64,000 bases of DNA from NCBI RefSeq assembly GCF_036898465.1, contig NZ_JARUMJ010000001.1:7998001-8062000 (forward strand), in the 5' to 3' direction. Below the pieces are notes generated by a model. The model saw only the letters and a list, made by a program, of their open reading frames with translations. It was not told the origin of the DNA and searched no databases. The position numbers and the translations under genes are program-made. Of the stretch, positions 33,762-42,705 are shown piece after piece. The stretch comes from Streptomyces sp. B21-105 (GTDB lineage Bacteria > Actinomycetota > Actinomycetes > Streptomycetales > Streptomycetaceae). Position 1 is the stretch's first letter. Each line of letters opens with the position of its first letter.

Positions 33762-36700
33762 ATGCATGACGAACGCCGCCGCATCGAGGAGCGCGTCGAG
33801 CGCGTCCACAACCAGCGCGTCAAGCCCGCGATCTACGCGGCGACCGTGCCCCTCGAGGTCGAGGCCTGGCAGGCGCCGGGGGAGCCCGTGTCCTTCGAGG
33901 AGGCCGCCGCCGCCGTCTACGAGCCGTTCGCCATGGACACCCCGTGGGGCCCGCCCTGGGGCACCACCTGGTTCCGGATGCGCGGCCGGGTGCCCGACGA
34001 GTGGGCGGGCCGGCGCGTCGAGGCCGTCATCGACCTCGGCTTCACCGGCGACTGGCCCGGCAACCAGGTCGAGGCGCTCGTCCACCGCACCGACGGGACG
34101 CCGCTGAAGGCCGTCAACCCGCTCAACCAGTACGTGCCGATCGGCAACCCGGCGACCGGCGGCGAGAGCATCGACTACCTCGTCGAGGGGGCCTCCAACC
34201 CCGACATCCTGGCCGGCGGCTTCGCCGAGCCGACCCCGCTCGGCGACGTGCTGACGGCCGGCGACCGTCCGCTGTACACCTTCCGCCGCGCCGACCTCGC
34301 CGTCCTCGACGAGCAGGTCTGGCACCTCGACCTCGACCTCCAGGTGCTGCGCGGGCTGATGGTCCACCTCGCCGAGCACGAGCCGCGTCGCCACGAGATC
34401 ACGCACGCCCTGGACCGGGCCATGGACACCCTCGACCTGGACGACGTCTCCGGCAGCGCCGCCGCGGTCCGCGAGGTCCTCGCCCCGGTCCTGGCCCGGC
34501 CCGCGCACGCCAGCGCCCACACCATCTCCGGCGTCGGCCACGCGCACATCGACTCCGCCTGGCTGTGGCCGATCCGCGAGACCAAGCGCAAGACCTCCCG
34601 CACCTTCTCCAACGTCACCGCGCTCGCCGACGAGTACGAGGACTTCGTCTTCGCCTGTTCCCAGGCGCAGCAGTACGAGTGGGTCCGCGACAACTACCCG
34701 CACGTGTGGGCGCGCATCCAGGAGTCGGTGAAGAAGGGACAGTGGGTCCCGGTCGGCGGCATGTGGGTCGAGTCCGACGGCAACCTGCCCGGCGGCGAGG
34801 CCATCGCCCGCCAGCTCGTCCACGGCAAGCGGTTCTTCATCGAGCACTTCGGCGTCGAGACGAAGGGCGTCTGGCTGCCCGACTCCTTCGGCTACAACGC
34901 CGCCTACCCGCAGCTCGCCAAGCTCGCCGGCAACGACTGGTTCCTCACCCAGAAGATCTCCTGGAACCAGACCAACAAGTTCCCCCACCACACCTTCTGG
35001 TGGGAGGGCATCGACGGCACCCGCATCTTCACCCACTTCCCGCCGATCGACACCTACAACGCCCGCTTCAGCGGCGAGGAGATGGACCGCGCGGTGCGCA
35101 ACTACTCCGAGAAGGGCGGCGGCACGCGCTCCCTCGCCCCCTTCGGCTGGGGCGACGGCGGCGGCGGCCCCACCCGCGAGATCATGGAACGGGCGCGCCG
35201 GCTCGCCGACCTGGAAGGCTCGCCGAAGGTCGTCGTCGAGCACCCCGACGTCTTCTTCGCCAAGGCCCGTGAGGAGTACCCGGACGCCCCCGTGTGGGTC
35301 GGCGAGCTCTACCTGGAGCTGCACCGCGCCACCTACACCACGCAGGCCCGCACCAAGCAGGGCAACCGGCGCTCCGAACACCGGCTCCGCGAGGCGGAGT
35401 TGTGGGCGACGACGGCCGCCCTGCACGCGCCGGGCTACGCCTACCCGTACGACCGGCTCGACCGGCTCTGGAAGACGGTGCTGCTGCACCAGTTCCACGA
35501 CATCCTGCCGGGCTCCTCGATCGCCTGGGTGCACCGCGAGGCGGAGGCCGAGTACGCCCGCGTCGCAGGGGAGCTGGAGGCGCTGACCGCAGAGGCGGTC
35601 GCCGCGCTGGGCGCCGGCGCCACCCGGGTGTTCAACACCAGCCCGTACGACCGCGCCGAGGTGCTGCGCACCTCCGCGGGGGCACCGGCCTACGTGGAGG
35701 TCCCCGCGAACGGCAGCGCGCCGCTGGCCGCGGACACCGTCGGCTCCCCGCAGCCGGTGACGGTCTCCGGGCTGACCCTCGACAACGGCCTGGTCCGCGT
35801 GGAGGTCGCGGCGGACGGCACACTGTCCTCGGTGCGCGACCTGCGGGCGGACCGCGAGGTCCTCGCCGGCCCCGGCAACCTGCTCCGCCTGCACACCGAC
35901 CTGCCCAACCACTGGGACGCCTGGGACATCGACAAGCACTACAAGAACCGCTTCACCGACCTGCTCGACCCGGACTCGGTCAGCGTCGTCGAGGACGACC
36001 CGCTGCTCGGCGCCCTGCGCGTCACCCGCTCCTTCGGCAAGGGCTCGACCCTCACCCAGACGATCACCGTGCGGGCCGGCAGCCCCCGCGTCGACATCGA
36101 GACCGACCTCGACTGGCACGAGGCCGAGAAGATCCTCAAGGCCGCCTTCCCCGTCGACGTCCGCGCGCCGCACTCGTCCGCCGAGATCCAGTTCGGCCAC
36201 GTCCAGCGGCCCACCCACACCAACACCAGCTGGGAGGCGGCCCGCTTCGAGGTCTCCGGCCACCGCTGGGTGCACGTCGGCGAACCCGGCTACGGCGTCG
36301 CGGTCCTCAACGACTCGACGTACGGCCACGACGTCTCCCGCACGGTCCGCGAGGACGGCGGCACGACGACCACGGTCGCCCTCAGCCTGGTGCGCGCCCC
36401 GCGCATCCCGGACCCCGAGGCCGACCAGGGCCGGCACCGGTTCACGTACTCCCTGCTGCCGGGCGCCACGATCGCGGACGCCGTCGCCGAGGGGTACGCC
36501 CTCAACCTGCCGTTGCGGGTGTCCGAGTCGGCGGGCGCCGCGGCGCCGGTCGTGTCCGTGGACGGCGACGGCGACGGCGACGGCGGGGGCGCGGGCGGCG
36601 TGACCGTGGAGACCGTCAAGCTCGCCGACGACCGGTCGGGCGACGTCGTCGTGCGGCTGTACGAGTCCCGCGGCGGACGGGCCCGAGGCGTGCTGCGCAC

Positions 36701-36851
36701 CGGCTTCCCGCTGGCTAGCGCGCGCGTCACCGACCTGCTGGAACGACCGCTGCAGGAGCAGTCCGCCATCTCGGTGCCCGGTGACGGCACGGTCGAGGTG
36801 ACCCTGCGCCCCTTCCAGATCCTGACCCTGCGACTGCGCCGGGGCGCGTAG
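33762..36851 (+). CDS. GH38 alpha-mannosidase
   Basis: A 1029-residue cytoplasmic alpha-mannosidase with the full bacterial architecture: N-terminal helical region, catalytic (beta/alpha)7 barrel, helix bundle and C-terminal beta-sandwich domains. Zinc ligands His260, (His262) and Asp264 lie in GHAHIDSAWLWP; the nucleophile is about Asp374 in WLPDSFGYN; HQFHDILPGSSI is the further family signature and zinc site near 580. A Gly/Asp run encoded at 36563-36590 is a local low-complexity insertion. The ATG with GGAG 7 bases upstream is preferred to an upstream in-frame GTG. It should trim alpha-mannosides imported or released from glycans. Downstream there is a long terminator. Confidence 0.93.
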   Translation: MHDERRRIEERVERVHNQRVKPAIYAATVPLEVEAWQAPGEPVSFEEAAAAVYEPFAMDTPWGPPWGTTWFRMRGRVPDEWAGRRVEAVIDLGFTGDWPGNQVEALVHRTDGTPLKAVNPLNQYVPIGNPATGGESIDYLVEGASNPDILAGGFAEPTPLGDVLTAGDRPLYTFRRADLAVLDEQVWHLDLDLQVLRGLMVHLAEHEPRRHEITHALDRAMDTLDLDDVSGSAAAVREVLAPVLARPAHASAHTISGVGHAHIDSAWLWPIRETKRKTSRTFSNVTALADEYEDFVFACSQAQQYEWVRDNYPHVWARIQESVKKGQWVPVGGMWVESDGNLPGGEAIARQLVHGKRFFIEHFGVETKGVWLPDSFGYNAAYPQLAKLAGNDWFLTQKISWNQTNKFPHHTFWWEGIDGTRIFTHFPPIDTYNARFSGEEMDRAVRNYSEKGGGTRSLAPFGWGDGGGGPTREIMERARRLADLEGSPKVVVEHPDVFFAKAREEYPDAPVWVGELYLELHRATYTTQARTKQGNRRSEHRLREAELWATTAALHAPGYAYPYDRLDRLWKTVLLHQFHDILPGSSIAWVHREAEAEYARVAGELEALTAEAVAALGAGATRVFNTSPYDRAEVLRTSAGAPAYVEVPANGSAPLAADTVGSPQPVTVSGLTLDNGLVRVEVAADGTLSSVRDLRADREVLAGPGNLLRLHTDLPNHWDAWDIDKHYKNRFTDLLDPDSVSVVEDDPLLGALRVTRSFGKGSTLTQTITVRAGSPRVDIETDLDWHEAEKILKAAFPVDVRAPHSSAEIQFGHVQRPTHTNTSWEAARFEVSGHRWVHVGEPGYGVAVLNDSTYGHDVSRTVREDGGTTTTVALSLVRAPRIPDPEADQGRHRFTYSLLPGATIADAVAEGYALNLPLRVSESAGAAAPVVSVDGDGDGDGGGAGGVTVETVKLADDRSGDVVVRLYESRGGRARGVLRTGFPLASARVTDLLERPLQEQSAISVPGDGTVEVTLRPFQILTLRLRRGA

Positions 36852-36904
36852 GACAGGTCCCGGCGCCGGCCCGAACCGCCGGCCCGGACGTTCCTGACGC
36901 ACGG

Positions 36905-36949
36905 TCGGGTCGGCCGGCCGCTCCCCGTGACAGCGGCCGGCCGACCCGA
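36905..36949 (+). terminator. Terminator of the GH38 gene
   Basis: Bases 36905-36922 pair perfectly with 36932-36949 (18 base pairs, 9-base loop CCCCGTGAC), starting 54 bases after the mannosidase stop. Confidence 0.85.
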
Positions 36950-37164
36950 TCCCCCCGATCCCCCGTGCCCCGAGGATCCCCCGTCGATCCCCGGAGCGTC
37001 CCCCGTCGATCCCTGTGCTTCCCCCCCAAGGGCCGGTGCTCCCCCGGTGGCCCTTCCCCCTTGAGAGTCCGCGGGTACGCCCCTGATACACCCCGGGCGG
37101 AAAAGAGTCCCCCGGGTCCCTGAGGTGTGCTGCGGGCGCGATCTGGCGGTGTTCGGGAGCGGAA

Positions 37165-37200
37165 GGGAGTGCAGGGAGTGCAGGGAGTGCAGGGAGCACT
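37165..37200. repeat. 9-base tandem repeat GGGAGTGCA
   Basis: Three exact units (37165, 37174, 37183) and a degenerate fourth. Non-coding. Confidence 0.8.
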
Positions 37201-37259
37201 CGGGAGTGCTGGGGATGCGCTGGGGTGTGTTGGGGTGCGTTGGGGTGCGCGACAAAATG

Positions 37260-37308
37260 GGTATGGAGCAATCCGCCCGTCAAGATGACGGGCGGATTGC
37301 TCCATACC
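37260..37308. terminator. Perfect 22-base-pair inverted repeat
   Basis: Bases 37260-37281 are exactly complementary to 37287-37308 with loop AAGAT. The stem is unusually A/T-containing (GGTATGGAGCAATCC...) compared with other hairpins here. Position, 31 bases past the ATP-grasp stop and after the GH38 transcript, fits a bidirectional terminator, but length and perfection are also compatible with a small mobile or regulatory element. Confidence 0.75.
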
Positions 37309-37338
37309 GGTGAGCGGGTGTATCCGTTTCGGGTCTTT

Positions 37339-38502
37339 CTAGAGCGGCAGCGCCTGAGCCGCCGGTGTCGCCTGCGCCGCGGGTGCCGCCTCGACGGAGT
37401 CGGCCGGGGCGGGCACGGCCGGCAGCAGCGGCTCGGCTGCCACCTCGTCAAGCCGCGGGTGCGGCAGCGTCACCGCGCGCAGCGGCCGCGGCCCCGACAC
37501 CACGGTGTAGTCCTGTCCCAGGAACGGCGGCACGATCTCGCCCGGATCCTCGCCGAGCGCCAACTGCACGGCGGCCCAGGGCGCGTTGATTCCGCACTGG
37601 GACAGCTGGTGCAGTCCGCCGGCCGGCCGGGTGTTGACGTCCATCAGGACCGGCCGGTCGCCGAACATGCGGAACTGGATGTTGGACAGGTAGTGCAGTC
37701 CGAAGCCCTCGGCGATCAGGCGCGCCGGCTCCAGCCACTGCTCGTGCAGGGTGAAGCCCCGTCGGCGGCCGTTCTTCGTCCGGCCGATGGCCATCCGCAC
37801 GACGTTGTCCGGGCCGGTGAGGCAGTCCACGGACACCTCCGGCTGCTCCAGGCGCGGCATGACCAGCCAGTCGACCTGCTCGCCTTCCTCCTCGGCCTGC
37901 TTCAGCACCTCGACCACCGCGTCGAGTTGGACGTACGGGCTCGGGAAGCCGGAGAGGTGCGCCAGCGAGAAGGGCGCCCGGGTGATCATCCGGAAGCCGA
38001 CCCCGCCTGCGCCGGACGCCGGCTTGAAGCACGGCTTGTGCCCCGCGTCCTCCAACTCCTCGACGGCGGCCACGAGTTCGTCCGCCGACCGGATCCGGTA
38101 CCACGGCGGCACGGGCACGCCGATCGCCTGCACGGCCTCGTACGCGATCACCTTGTCGTGGAAGACGGCGACGGCCTCCGGCGGCGGCGCCAGCAGCGCG
38201 GTGCCGACCGCCTCGAACTCGGCGCGGTGCGCCACGATCGCCGTCTGGTGCAGCCGGGGCACGAACACGTCGATGCCGCGGCGCCTGCACTGGGCCAGCG
38301 CGTACTCGACGTAAGCGGCCGGGGAGAGTCCCTCCGGCTCGAGTTCGGCGGTGTCGGCGGCGGCCAGCACGGGGGAGTCGGCGTCACCGTGCGTGGCATG
38401 GATCTCGACGGCGCGGTCGCTGGGATTTCGTCGCAGCTGATCCGTGAAGAACACGTTCTCCGCGTACGTGCGGTTGAGCCAGACGCGTACGCGAGAGACC
38501 AT
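37339..38502 (-). CDS. ATP-grasp domain protein
   Basis: A 387-residue ATP-grasp enzyme. The N-terminal part is a preATP-grasp fold (VRVWLNRTYAENVFFTDQLR). The ATP-binding region includes the lysine of AGHKPCFKPASGAGGVGFRM (about residues 166-185) and the metal-binding strand VLMDVNTRPAGGLHQLSQ near 300-317, where Asp and Asn replace the usual Glu/Asn pair. It should ligate a carboxylate to an amine or thiol using ATP. It is divergent from a metallophosphoesterase and PPTase pair that, from memory, corresponds to SCO6672-SCO6673. Substrate is unknown. The Pro/Ala-rich C-terminus is not conserved in the fold. Confidence 0.83.
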   Translation of the reverse strand: MVSRVRVWLNRTYAENVFFTDQLRRNPSDRAVEIHATHGDADSPVLAAADTAELEPEGLSPAAYVEYALAQCRRRGIDVFVPRLHQTAIVAHRAEFEAVGTALLAPPPEAVAVFHDKVIAYEAVQAIGVPVPPWYRIRSADELVAAVEELEDAGHKPCFKPASGAGGVGFRMITRAPFSLAHLSGFPSPYVQLDAVVEVLKQAEEEGEQVDWLVMPRLEQPEVSVDCLTGPDNVVRMAIGRTKNGRRRGFTLHEQWLEPARLIAEGFGLHYLSNIQFRMFGDRPVLMDVNTRPAGGLHQLSQCGINAPWAAVQLALGEDPGEIVPPFLGQDYTVVSGPRPLRAVTLPHPRLDEVAAEPLLPAVPAPADSVEAAPAAQATPAAQALPL

Positions 38503-38853
38503 GCGAGGCCGCCTTTCACGGTTCGCGGGCAGGGCGAAGCAGGCCCGGCCCGGGCAGGGGGAATGGTGGGTCACCAAACCGCCCTGCGGAAGGGACGTCC
38601 ATGGCGGTGGTGTTGGGGCGATCATACGGCTTCCCGGGGGTGCCGCGTGCAACGCGGGTGTCACGGAATCGCCGATCTTGTTCCCGTGTGGCGCCCCGTC
38701 CGGTAATGGGGCGCTCCGGCGCAGGTGAGGGCCGGTGCAGGCCTCACGACCGGCGTGATTTGACCTTGTACCGGTGCCGCGAATGTGTTCTCGTGGGCAC
38801 ACTGGTGTGTGCATATGGATACGGAGCGTGGGGCTTGTGAGCGGGGGTGCGAA
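38503..38853. other. Divergent promoter region between ATP-grasp and phosphoesterase genes
   Basis: 351 bases with no convincing gene. It is less G/C-rich than its flanks (for example 38620-38650 and 38755-38820) as expected of promoters for two divergent transcripts. No clear operator palindrome was found. Confidence 0.5.
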
Positions 38854-39714
38854 GTGACGTCGACGGCCGCTGCCGCCGGGCGACTCCTGGCCGTCAGTGA
38901 TCTGCATATCGGCTACGCGGAGAACCGGGCCCTCGTCGAGGCCATGGTCCCGGAGACGGACGAGGACTGGCTGCTCGTCGCCGGCGACGTCTCGGAGAGC
39001 ACAGCCGACATCCGCTGGGCGCTGAAGACCCTCGCGAGCCGCTTCCGCAAGGTCGTCTGGGTCCCCGGCAACCACGAGCTGTGGACGCACCCCACGGACC
39101 CGGTCACCCTGCGCGGGGTCGCCCGCTACGAGTACCTGGTGGAGCTCTGCCGCGACCTGGGGGTGACCAGCCCCGAGGATCCCTACCCGGTATGGGAGGG
39201 CCCCGGCGGCCCGGTCGTCGTCGCCCCGCTGTTCCTGTTGTACGACTACACGTTCCTGCCGGCCGGGTGTACGACCAAGGAGGAGGGGCTGACCTACGCG
39301 GAGGGCACGGGCATCGTCTGCAACGACGAGTACCTGCTGCACCCCGACCCGTATCCGAGCCGCGAGGCGTGGTGCCGGGCCCGGGTCGCCGAGACCGAGC
39401 GGCGGCTCGCCGAGATCCCCGACGGCATGCCCGTCGTCCCCGTCAACCACTACCCCCTGCACCGGCACCCGATGGACGTGCTGTGGCATCCCGAGTTCGC
39501 CATGTGGTGCGGCACCGGGCTCACGGCCGACTGGCACCGCAGGTTCCGGATCGAGACCATGGTCTACGGTCACCTCCACATCCCGCGGACGACCTGGCAC
39601 GAGGGCGTCCGCTTCGAGGAGGTGTCGGTGGGCTACCCCCGCGAATGGCGCAAGCGGCCGCAGCCGCCGGGCCGCCTGCGGCGCATCCTGCCCCGGGAGG
39701 CGGAGGCTTCGTGA
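38854..39714 (+). CDS. Calcineurin-like metallophosphoesterase
   Basis: A 286-residue two-metal phosphoesterase. All motifs are present in order: D-x-H in AVSDLHIGYAEN, GD in LLVAGDVSES, GNHE in VPGNHELWTH (about residues 70-80), a His in VNHYPLHRHP and the terminal GHLH in MVYGHLHIPRTTW. Substrate may be a phosphodiester or a phosphopantetheine derivative. The GTG at 38854 is preferred; an upstream ATG at 38815 would add a poorly conserved leader. Its stop overlaps the PPTase start (GTGA), so the two are co-translated, which suggests a role linked to carrier-protein maturation or CoA recycling. That link is inference. Confidence 0.88.
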   Translation: MTSTAAAAGRLLAVSDLHIGYAENRALVEAMVPETDEDWLLVAGDVSESTADIRWALKTLASRFRKVVWVPGNHELWTHPTDPVTLRGVARYEYLVELCRDLGVTSPEDPYPVWEGPGGPVVVAPLFLLYDYTFLPAGCTTKEEGLTYAEGTGIVCNDEYLLHPDPYPSREAWCRARVAETERRLAEIPDGMPVVPVNHYPLHRHPMDVLWHPEFAMWCGTGLTADWHRRFRIETMVYGHLHIPRTTWHEGVRFEEVSVGYPREWRKRPQPPGRLRRILPREAEAS

Positions 39715-40553
39715 TCGAGGAACTGTTGCCCGCGTCCGTGGTGGCGGTGGAGGCGTTCGGCGAGGAAGGCGTCCGCGAGTTCGGGGACACGCCGCTGTAC
39801 CCGCAGGAGGAGGCGCTGCTGACGCGGGCGGTCGACAAGCGGCGCCGCGAGTTCACCGTCGTCCGCGGCTGCGCCCGGCGCGCCATGGAGAAGCTGGGAG
39901 TGCCCGCCCGGCCCGTGCTGCCCGGCGAACGCGGCGCGCCGGGCTGGCCGGACGGTGTCACGGGCAGCATGACGCACTGCGCGGACTACTCCGCGGCGGC
40001 CCTGGTGCGGGCCGCGGACCTGGCCTCGCTCGGTGTCGACGCCGAACCCCACGGGCCGCTGCCCGAGGGAGTGCTGTGCGCCATAGCCCTGCCCGAGGAG
40101 GCGGCGCGGCTCGAGCGGCGGGCCGCGGACCGTCCCGAGGTGCACTGGGACCGGCTCCTGTTCAGCGCCAAGGAGTCCGTCTACAAGGCGTGGTTCCCCC
40201 TCACCCGTATGTGGCTGGACTTCAGCGAGGCCGACATCGACCTCTGGACCGACGACAACCGGACAGCCGACGTCAAGATCCCAACCCGCGTCAAGAACCC
40301 AGCCGACGCCAAGAGCCCGGCCGACGACGGCCGCCCGGCCGACCTCGGCCGCGCCGTCGACGACGGTCGGACAGCCGGCGTCGACCCCCCAGCCGTCACC
40401 GCCGGGCCGGGGACGCGTGCGCAGGGTGGGTTCCGGGCCCGGCTGCTGGTCCCCGGGCCGGTGGTCGGCGGGCGTCGGGTCGAGCACTTCCACGGCCGCT
40501 GGACCGTACAGCGCGGGCTGCTGGCCACGGCGGTGACGGTGCCGCACGCCTGA
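39711..40553 (+). CDS. 4'-phosphopantetheinyl transferase, Sfp type
   Basis: A 280-residue PPTase of the Sfp/EntD group. The conserved motifs are GSMTHCADYSAAALVR (about residues 83-98), the magnesium-binding GVDAEPHGPL near 106-115 and FSAKESVYKAWFPLT near 147-161. It moves phosphopantetheine from CoA to a serine on carrier proteins of polyketide, fatty acid or peptide synthases. It matches SCO6673 by remembered gene order. Unusual is a repetitive Asp/Ala/Pro/Arg-rich insertion at about residues 182-232 (40254-40405), after the catalytic core. The GTG start overlaps the phosphoesterase stop. Confidence 0.92.
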   Translation: MIEELLPASVVAVEAFGEEGVREFGDTPLYPQEEALLTRAVDKRRREFTVVRGCARRAMEKLGVPARPVLPGERGAPGWPDGVTGSMTHCADYSAAALVRAADLASLGVDAEPHGPLPEGVLCAIALPEEAARLERRAADRPEVHWDRLLFSAKESVYKAWFPLTRMWLDFSEADIDLWTDDNRTADVKIPTRVKNPADAKSPADDGRPADLGRAVDDGRTAGVDPPAVTAGPGTRAQGGFRARLLVPGPVVGGRRVEHFHGRWTVQRGLLATAVTVPHA

Positions 40554-40657
40554 GGCGGCCGCCCGCACTCACCTGCCGGGGCACCAGCCGTCGTCGTCTG
40601 CCGGGCCCAGCGGTCGCCTGCCGGGGCGTCGGCCGTCGTCTGTCGGGTCCCCGGCGG

Positions 40658-40918
40658 TCATCTGCCGGGGCACCAGCTGTGCAGCAGTCGGAAGAACTCC
40701 TCCTCGTTGCCGGCCAGTCCCGCGTCGGCCAGTGCCTGCTCGGCCTCCGCCAGGACGGCGGGCGGCACCACCGGGGGCAGCCGGTCGTGGGACGGCCGGC
40801 ACGTGCCGACGAGCCCACCGCCCTCCTCGTCGCCGAAGGCGGCCCGCACGGTGTGCAGCAGCCGGAGGTAGGCCTGGACGGCGGTGCGTTCGCGGTCGGT
40901 CAGTACGGCAGTGGGCAT
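40658..40918 (-). CDS. Small conserved hypothetical protein
   Basis: An 86-residue protein starting MPTAVLTDRERTAVQAYLRL, predominantly helical, with a Gly-rich middle (GDEEGGGLVGTC) and a helical end (AEQALADAGLAGNEEEFFRL). I do not recognise a domain. GGGGAG precedes the ATG. It converges on the PPTase gene across a 104-base gap made of degenerate CTGCCGGGG repeats. Codon positions are typical of a real Streptomyces gene (G/C at third positions), but no function can be assigned. Confidence 0.65.
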   Translation of the reverse strand: MPTAVLTDRERTAVQAYLRLLHTVRAAFGDEEGGGLVGTCRPSHDRLPPVVPPAVLAEAEQALADAGLAGNEEEFFRLLHSWCPGR

Positions 40919-41247
40919 CGGTCGGCTCTCCCCGTGTCGGCGTCGTCGTCTGCCACGCGCCCCCACGGCGCGTACGCCACCGTGCGGCGGCGCACCCACC
41001 AGCTTGCCGCCCACCACTGACAATCCGGCTGTCCTCCACGTCGGTTCGCCCGCTCGGCGCAGGCCGGCCTTGCGGGACTCCGTGCGAAGAACGGCGCCCG
41101 AGCTGCGTAAAGGGCCGTGACGCGCTGTCGGCGCTGTCGGCCCTGTCGGTGCCGTCGACGGCTCGGCGGCCCGGATCGGGACGGGGCGGCGTCAAGAGCC
41201 GTCACCTCACGAACGCGCCGGATGCGCGGCCCCCGACGGCGCCACTG
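40919..41247. other. 329-base gap without recognisable gene
   Basis: Between two minus-strand genes. It holds a short tandem repeat CGCTGTCGG (41123, 41132, then degenerate at 41141) and presumably the promoter of the 86-residue gene. Open frames here lack ribosome-binding sites and homology. Confidence 0.5.
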
Positions 41248-41796
41248 TCAGTTCTGCGGCCCCAGGTACCCGAGAGACGTCCCGATACGGCCGGCCAGGT
41301 GGTCCCGCTGACCGCGGCCCCGGGGGGACGAACCCGGTAGCCAGGCACGGCACTTGCTGGCCAGCAGCAGGCCGAAGCTCTCGGCCTGCCGCTCGTCGGC
41401 CAGGTCGAAACGGGTGCGCGCCGCCACGCTGCGGACCGTCGCCCGCAGGTCCGCCCCGTCGCTGAGTAAACGTGCCGCGACCGTGGCGCCTTCGACGTGA
41501 TGGCTGCAGTGCCCCGCCTTCATGTGCCACAGCTCGTGTCCCAGGATCACCAACTGGTGGTCGGGGGCGGTGCGTTCCTCGATGACGACGAGATCCTGGT
41601 CCGCCATGTCGAGCCACAGCCCGCTGGCGGTGTCCGCGGGGAAGGGGGCCATCCGGAAGTGCACGGGGCGGCCGCGCCGTCTGCTCATCCCGTCGCACAG
41701 GGCGGCGTACAGGTCGGCAGGCGGGGCGGGGGCCGGGAGGGTCAGCTCCGAGACCAGTTCGCCGCTGAGCCGGCGCATTTCCTTCGCGATGCTCAC
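41248..41796 (-). CDS. ImmA/IrrE-type metallopeptidase
   Basis: A 182-residue protein with the zinc-protease helix HELWHMKAGH (H-E-x-x-H, about residues 87-96) and a downstream helix with acidic residues (ADERQAESFGLLLA, near 150-165) that completes the gluzincin-like site. ImmA/IrrE proteins often cleave a partner XRE repressor, as in ICEBs1 ImmA-ImmR. The gene directly follows an XRE gene by 14 bases on the same strand, which fits that pairing. The GTG chosen has GGGGAG at 6 bases spacing. It could equally act in stress signalling; cleavage of the neighbour is inferred. Confidence 0.85.
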   Translation of the reverse strand: MSIAKEMRRLSGELVSELTLPAPAPPADLYAALCDGMSRRRGRPVHFRMAPFPADTASGLWLDMADQDLVVIEERTAPDHQLVILGHELWHMKAGHCSHHVEGATVAARLLSDGADLRATVRSVAARTRFDLADERQAESFGLLLASKCRAWLPGSSPRGRGQRDHLAGRIGTSLGYLGPQN

Positions 41797-41810
41797 ACTT
41801 CTCCCCCGGA

Positions 41811-42488
41811 TCACGACTCGGGCCGCTTCACGCTCTCCAGGAGCATGTCCAGCCACTCGGCGACCTTGTCGCGGTGCTGGTCGGTGGGCAGCTGGGCGGC
41901 CCGCCACGCTATCCCGCGCACACCGTGGTCCTGCAGCAGCCGCTCCAGCGGGTCCTCGGCGGCCGCGGCCGCCTCCCGCGCCGCGAGCTTCTGCAGCAGC
42001 TCCTGTTCGGTGTGCTGCAACGCCCCCGCGAGGGCCTCGGGGTCCTCCGCCGTGAGGAAGCCCGCGTGCACGCGGAAGAAGCGCTGCAGAGCGTCGCAGT
42101 GCTCCATCGTGGGGCGCCGGTCGCCGTTGATGAGGGCGCCCGCCTGCTGGCGCGACATGCCCGCACCGTCGGCGATCTCCTGCTGGGTGTACTTGCGGCC
42201 GTTCGGCTTGAGCCGCGTACGGCGCAACAGGTCCAGGCGTTGCAGGAAGCGGGCCTGCACATCGGGCTCGCCGGCGGGCCGGCCGCTCAACAGGGCCCTG
42301 ACCACGGGCTCGGGGACACCGGAGGCGACGGACAGCCGCCCGGTGGCGAAGACCTCCGCGTGCGCCACGCCGAGCCGGTCGGCGAGCGCGGCGACACGGG
42401 CGACGACGGCCGACAGCAGCACCGTCGCGGCGGTGCCCGGAACCTCGAAGCCATCCTCCGCCACCGACAGGTCTCCTAGGTCTCGCAT
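41811..42488 (-). CDS. XRE-family helix-turn-helix regulator
   Basis: A 225-residue regulator with a central helix-turn-helix (YTQQEIADGAGMSRQQAGALIN, about residues 99-120) flanked by helical regions. The N-terminal 90 residues probably dimerise or sense; the C-terminal part (ALAGALQHTEQELLQKLAAR) may be a coiled coil. It forms an operon with the ImmA-like peptidase and is divergent from the MmyB-type protein gene. It is likely autoregulated and controlled by proteolysis. A clear operator was not found in the 217-base divergent region. Confidence 0.85.
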   Translation of the reverse strand: MRDLGDLSVAEDGFEVPGTAATVLLSAVVARVAALADRLGVAHAEVFATGRLSVASGVPEPVVRALLSGRPAGEPDVQARFLQRLDLLRRTRLKPNGRKYTQQEIADGAGMSRQQAGALINGDRRPTMEHCDALQRFFRVHAGFLTAEDPEALAGALQHTEQELLQKLAAREAAAAAEDPLERLLQDHGVRGIAWRAAQLPTDQHRDKVAEWLDMLLESVKRPES

Positions 42489-42705
42489 GTCCCTCTCACC
42501 GGCACACGCTCATCGGCACAGACGGTCGCCGTGAACTTGTGGAGAGTAGCGGGTTCTTCGAACTCACATCCAGGTCTCGCCACAACTGTGGCCAATTTCA
42601 GCCGTCAACGAGCATGGAATGCCACGATAGTTGACATGTATGCGCCTCGGCAGCAGGATCGGGGCGCCGCGTGAAGGCCGCAGAGGCAAGAGGGGTGACC
42701 TCCCG

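Larger units (their letters stand above)
36852..37338. other. 487-base gene-free gap rich in hairpins and repeats
   Basis: No plausible gene. From left to right it has the GH38 terminator (36905-36949), a degenerate ATCCCC/CCCGTCGATC repeat (36950-37015), a 9-base tandem array (37165-37200), TGGGGTGCG repeats (37211-37250) and a 22-base-pair hairpin (37260-37308). Confidence 0.7.

Noticed and set aside
33630..37451. Long minus-strand open frame opposite the mannosidase
   Set aside because: Same compositional artefact; GH38 motifs on the plus strand are unambiguous and the antisense frame runs through two terminator hairpins.
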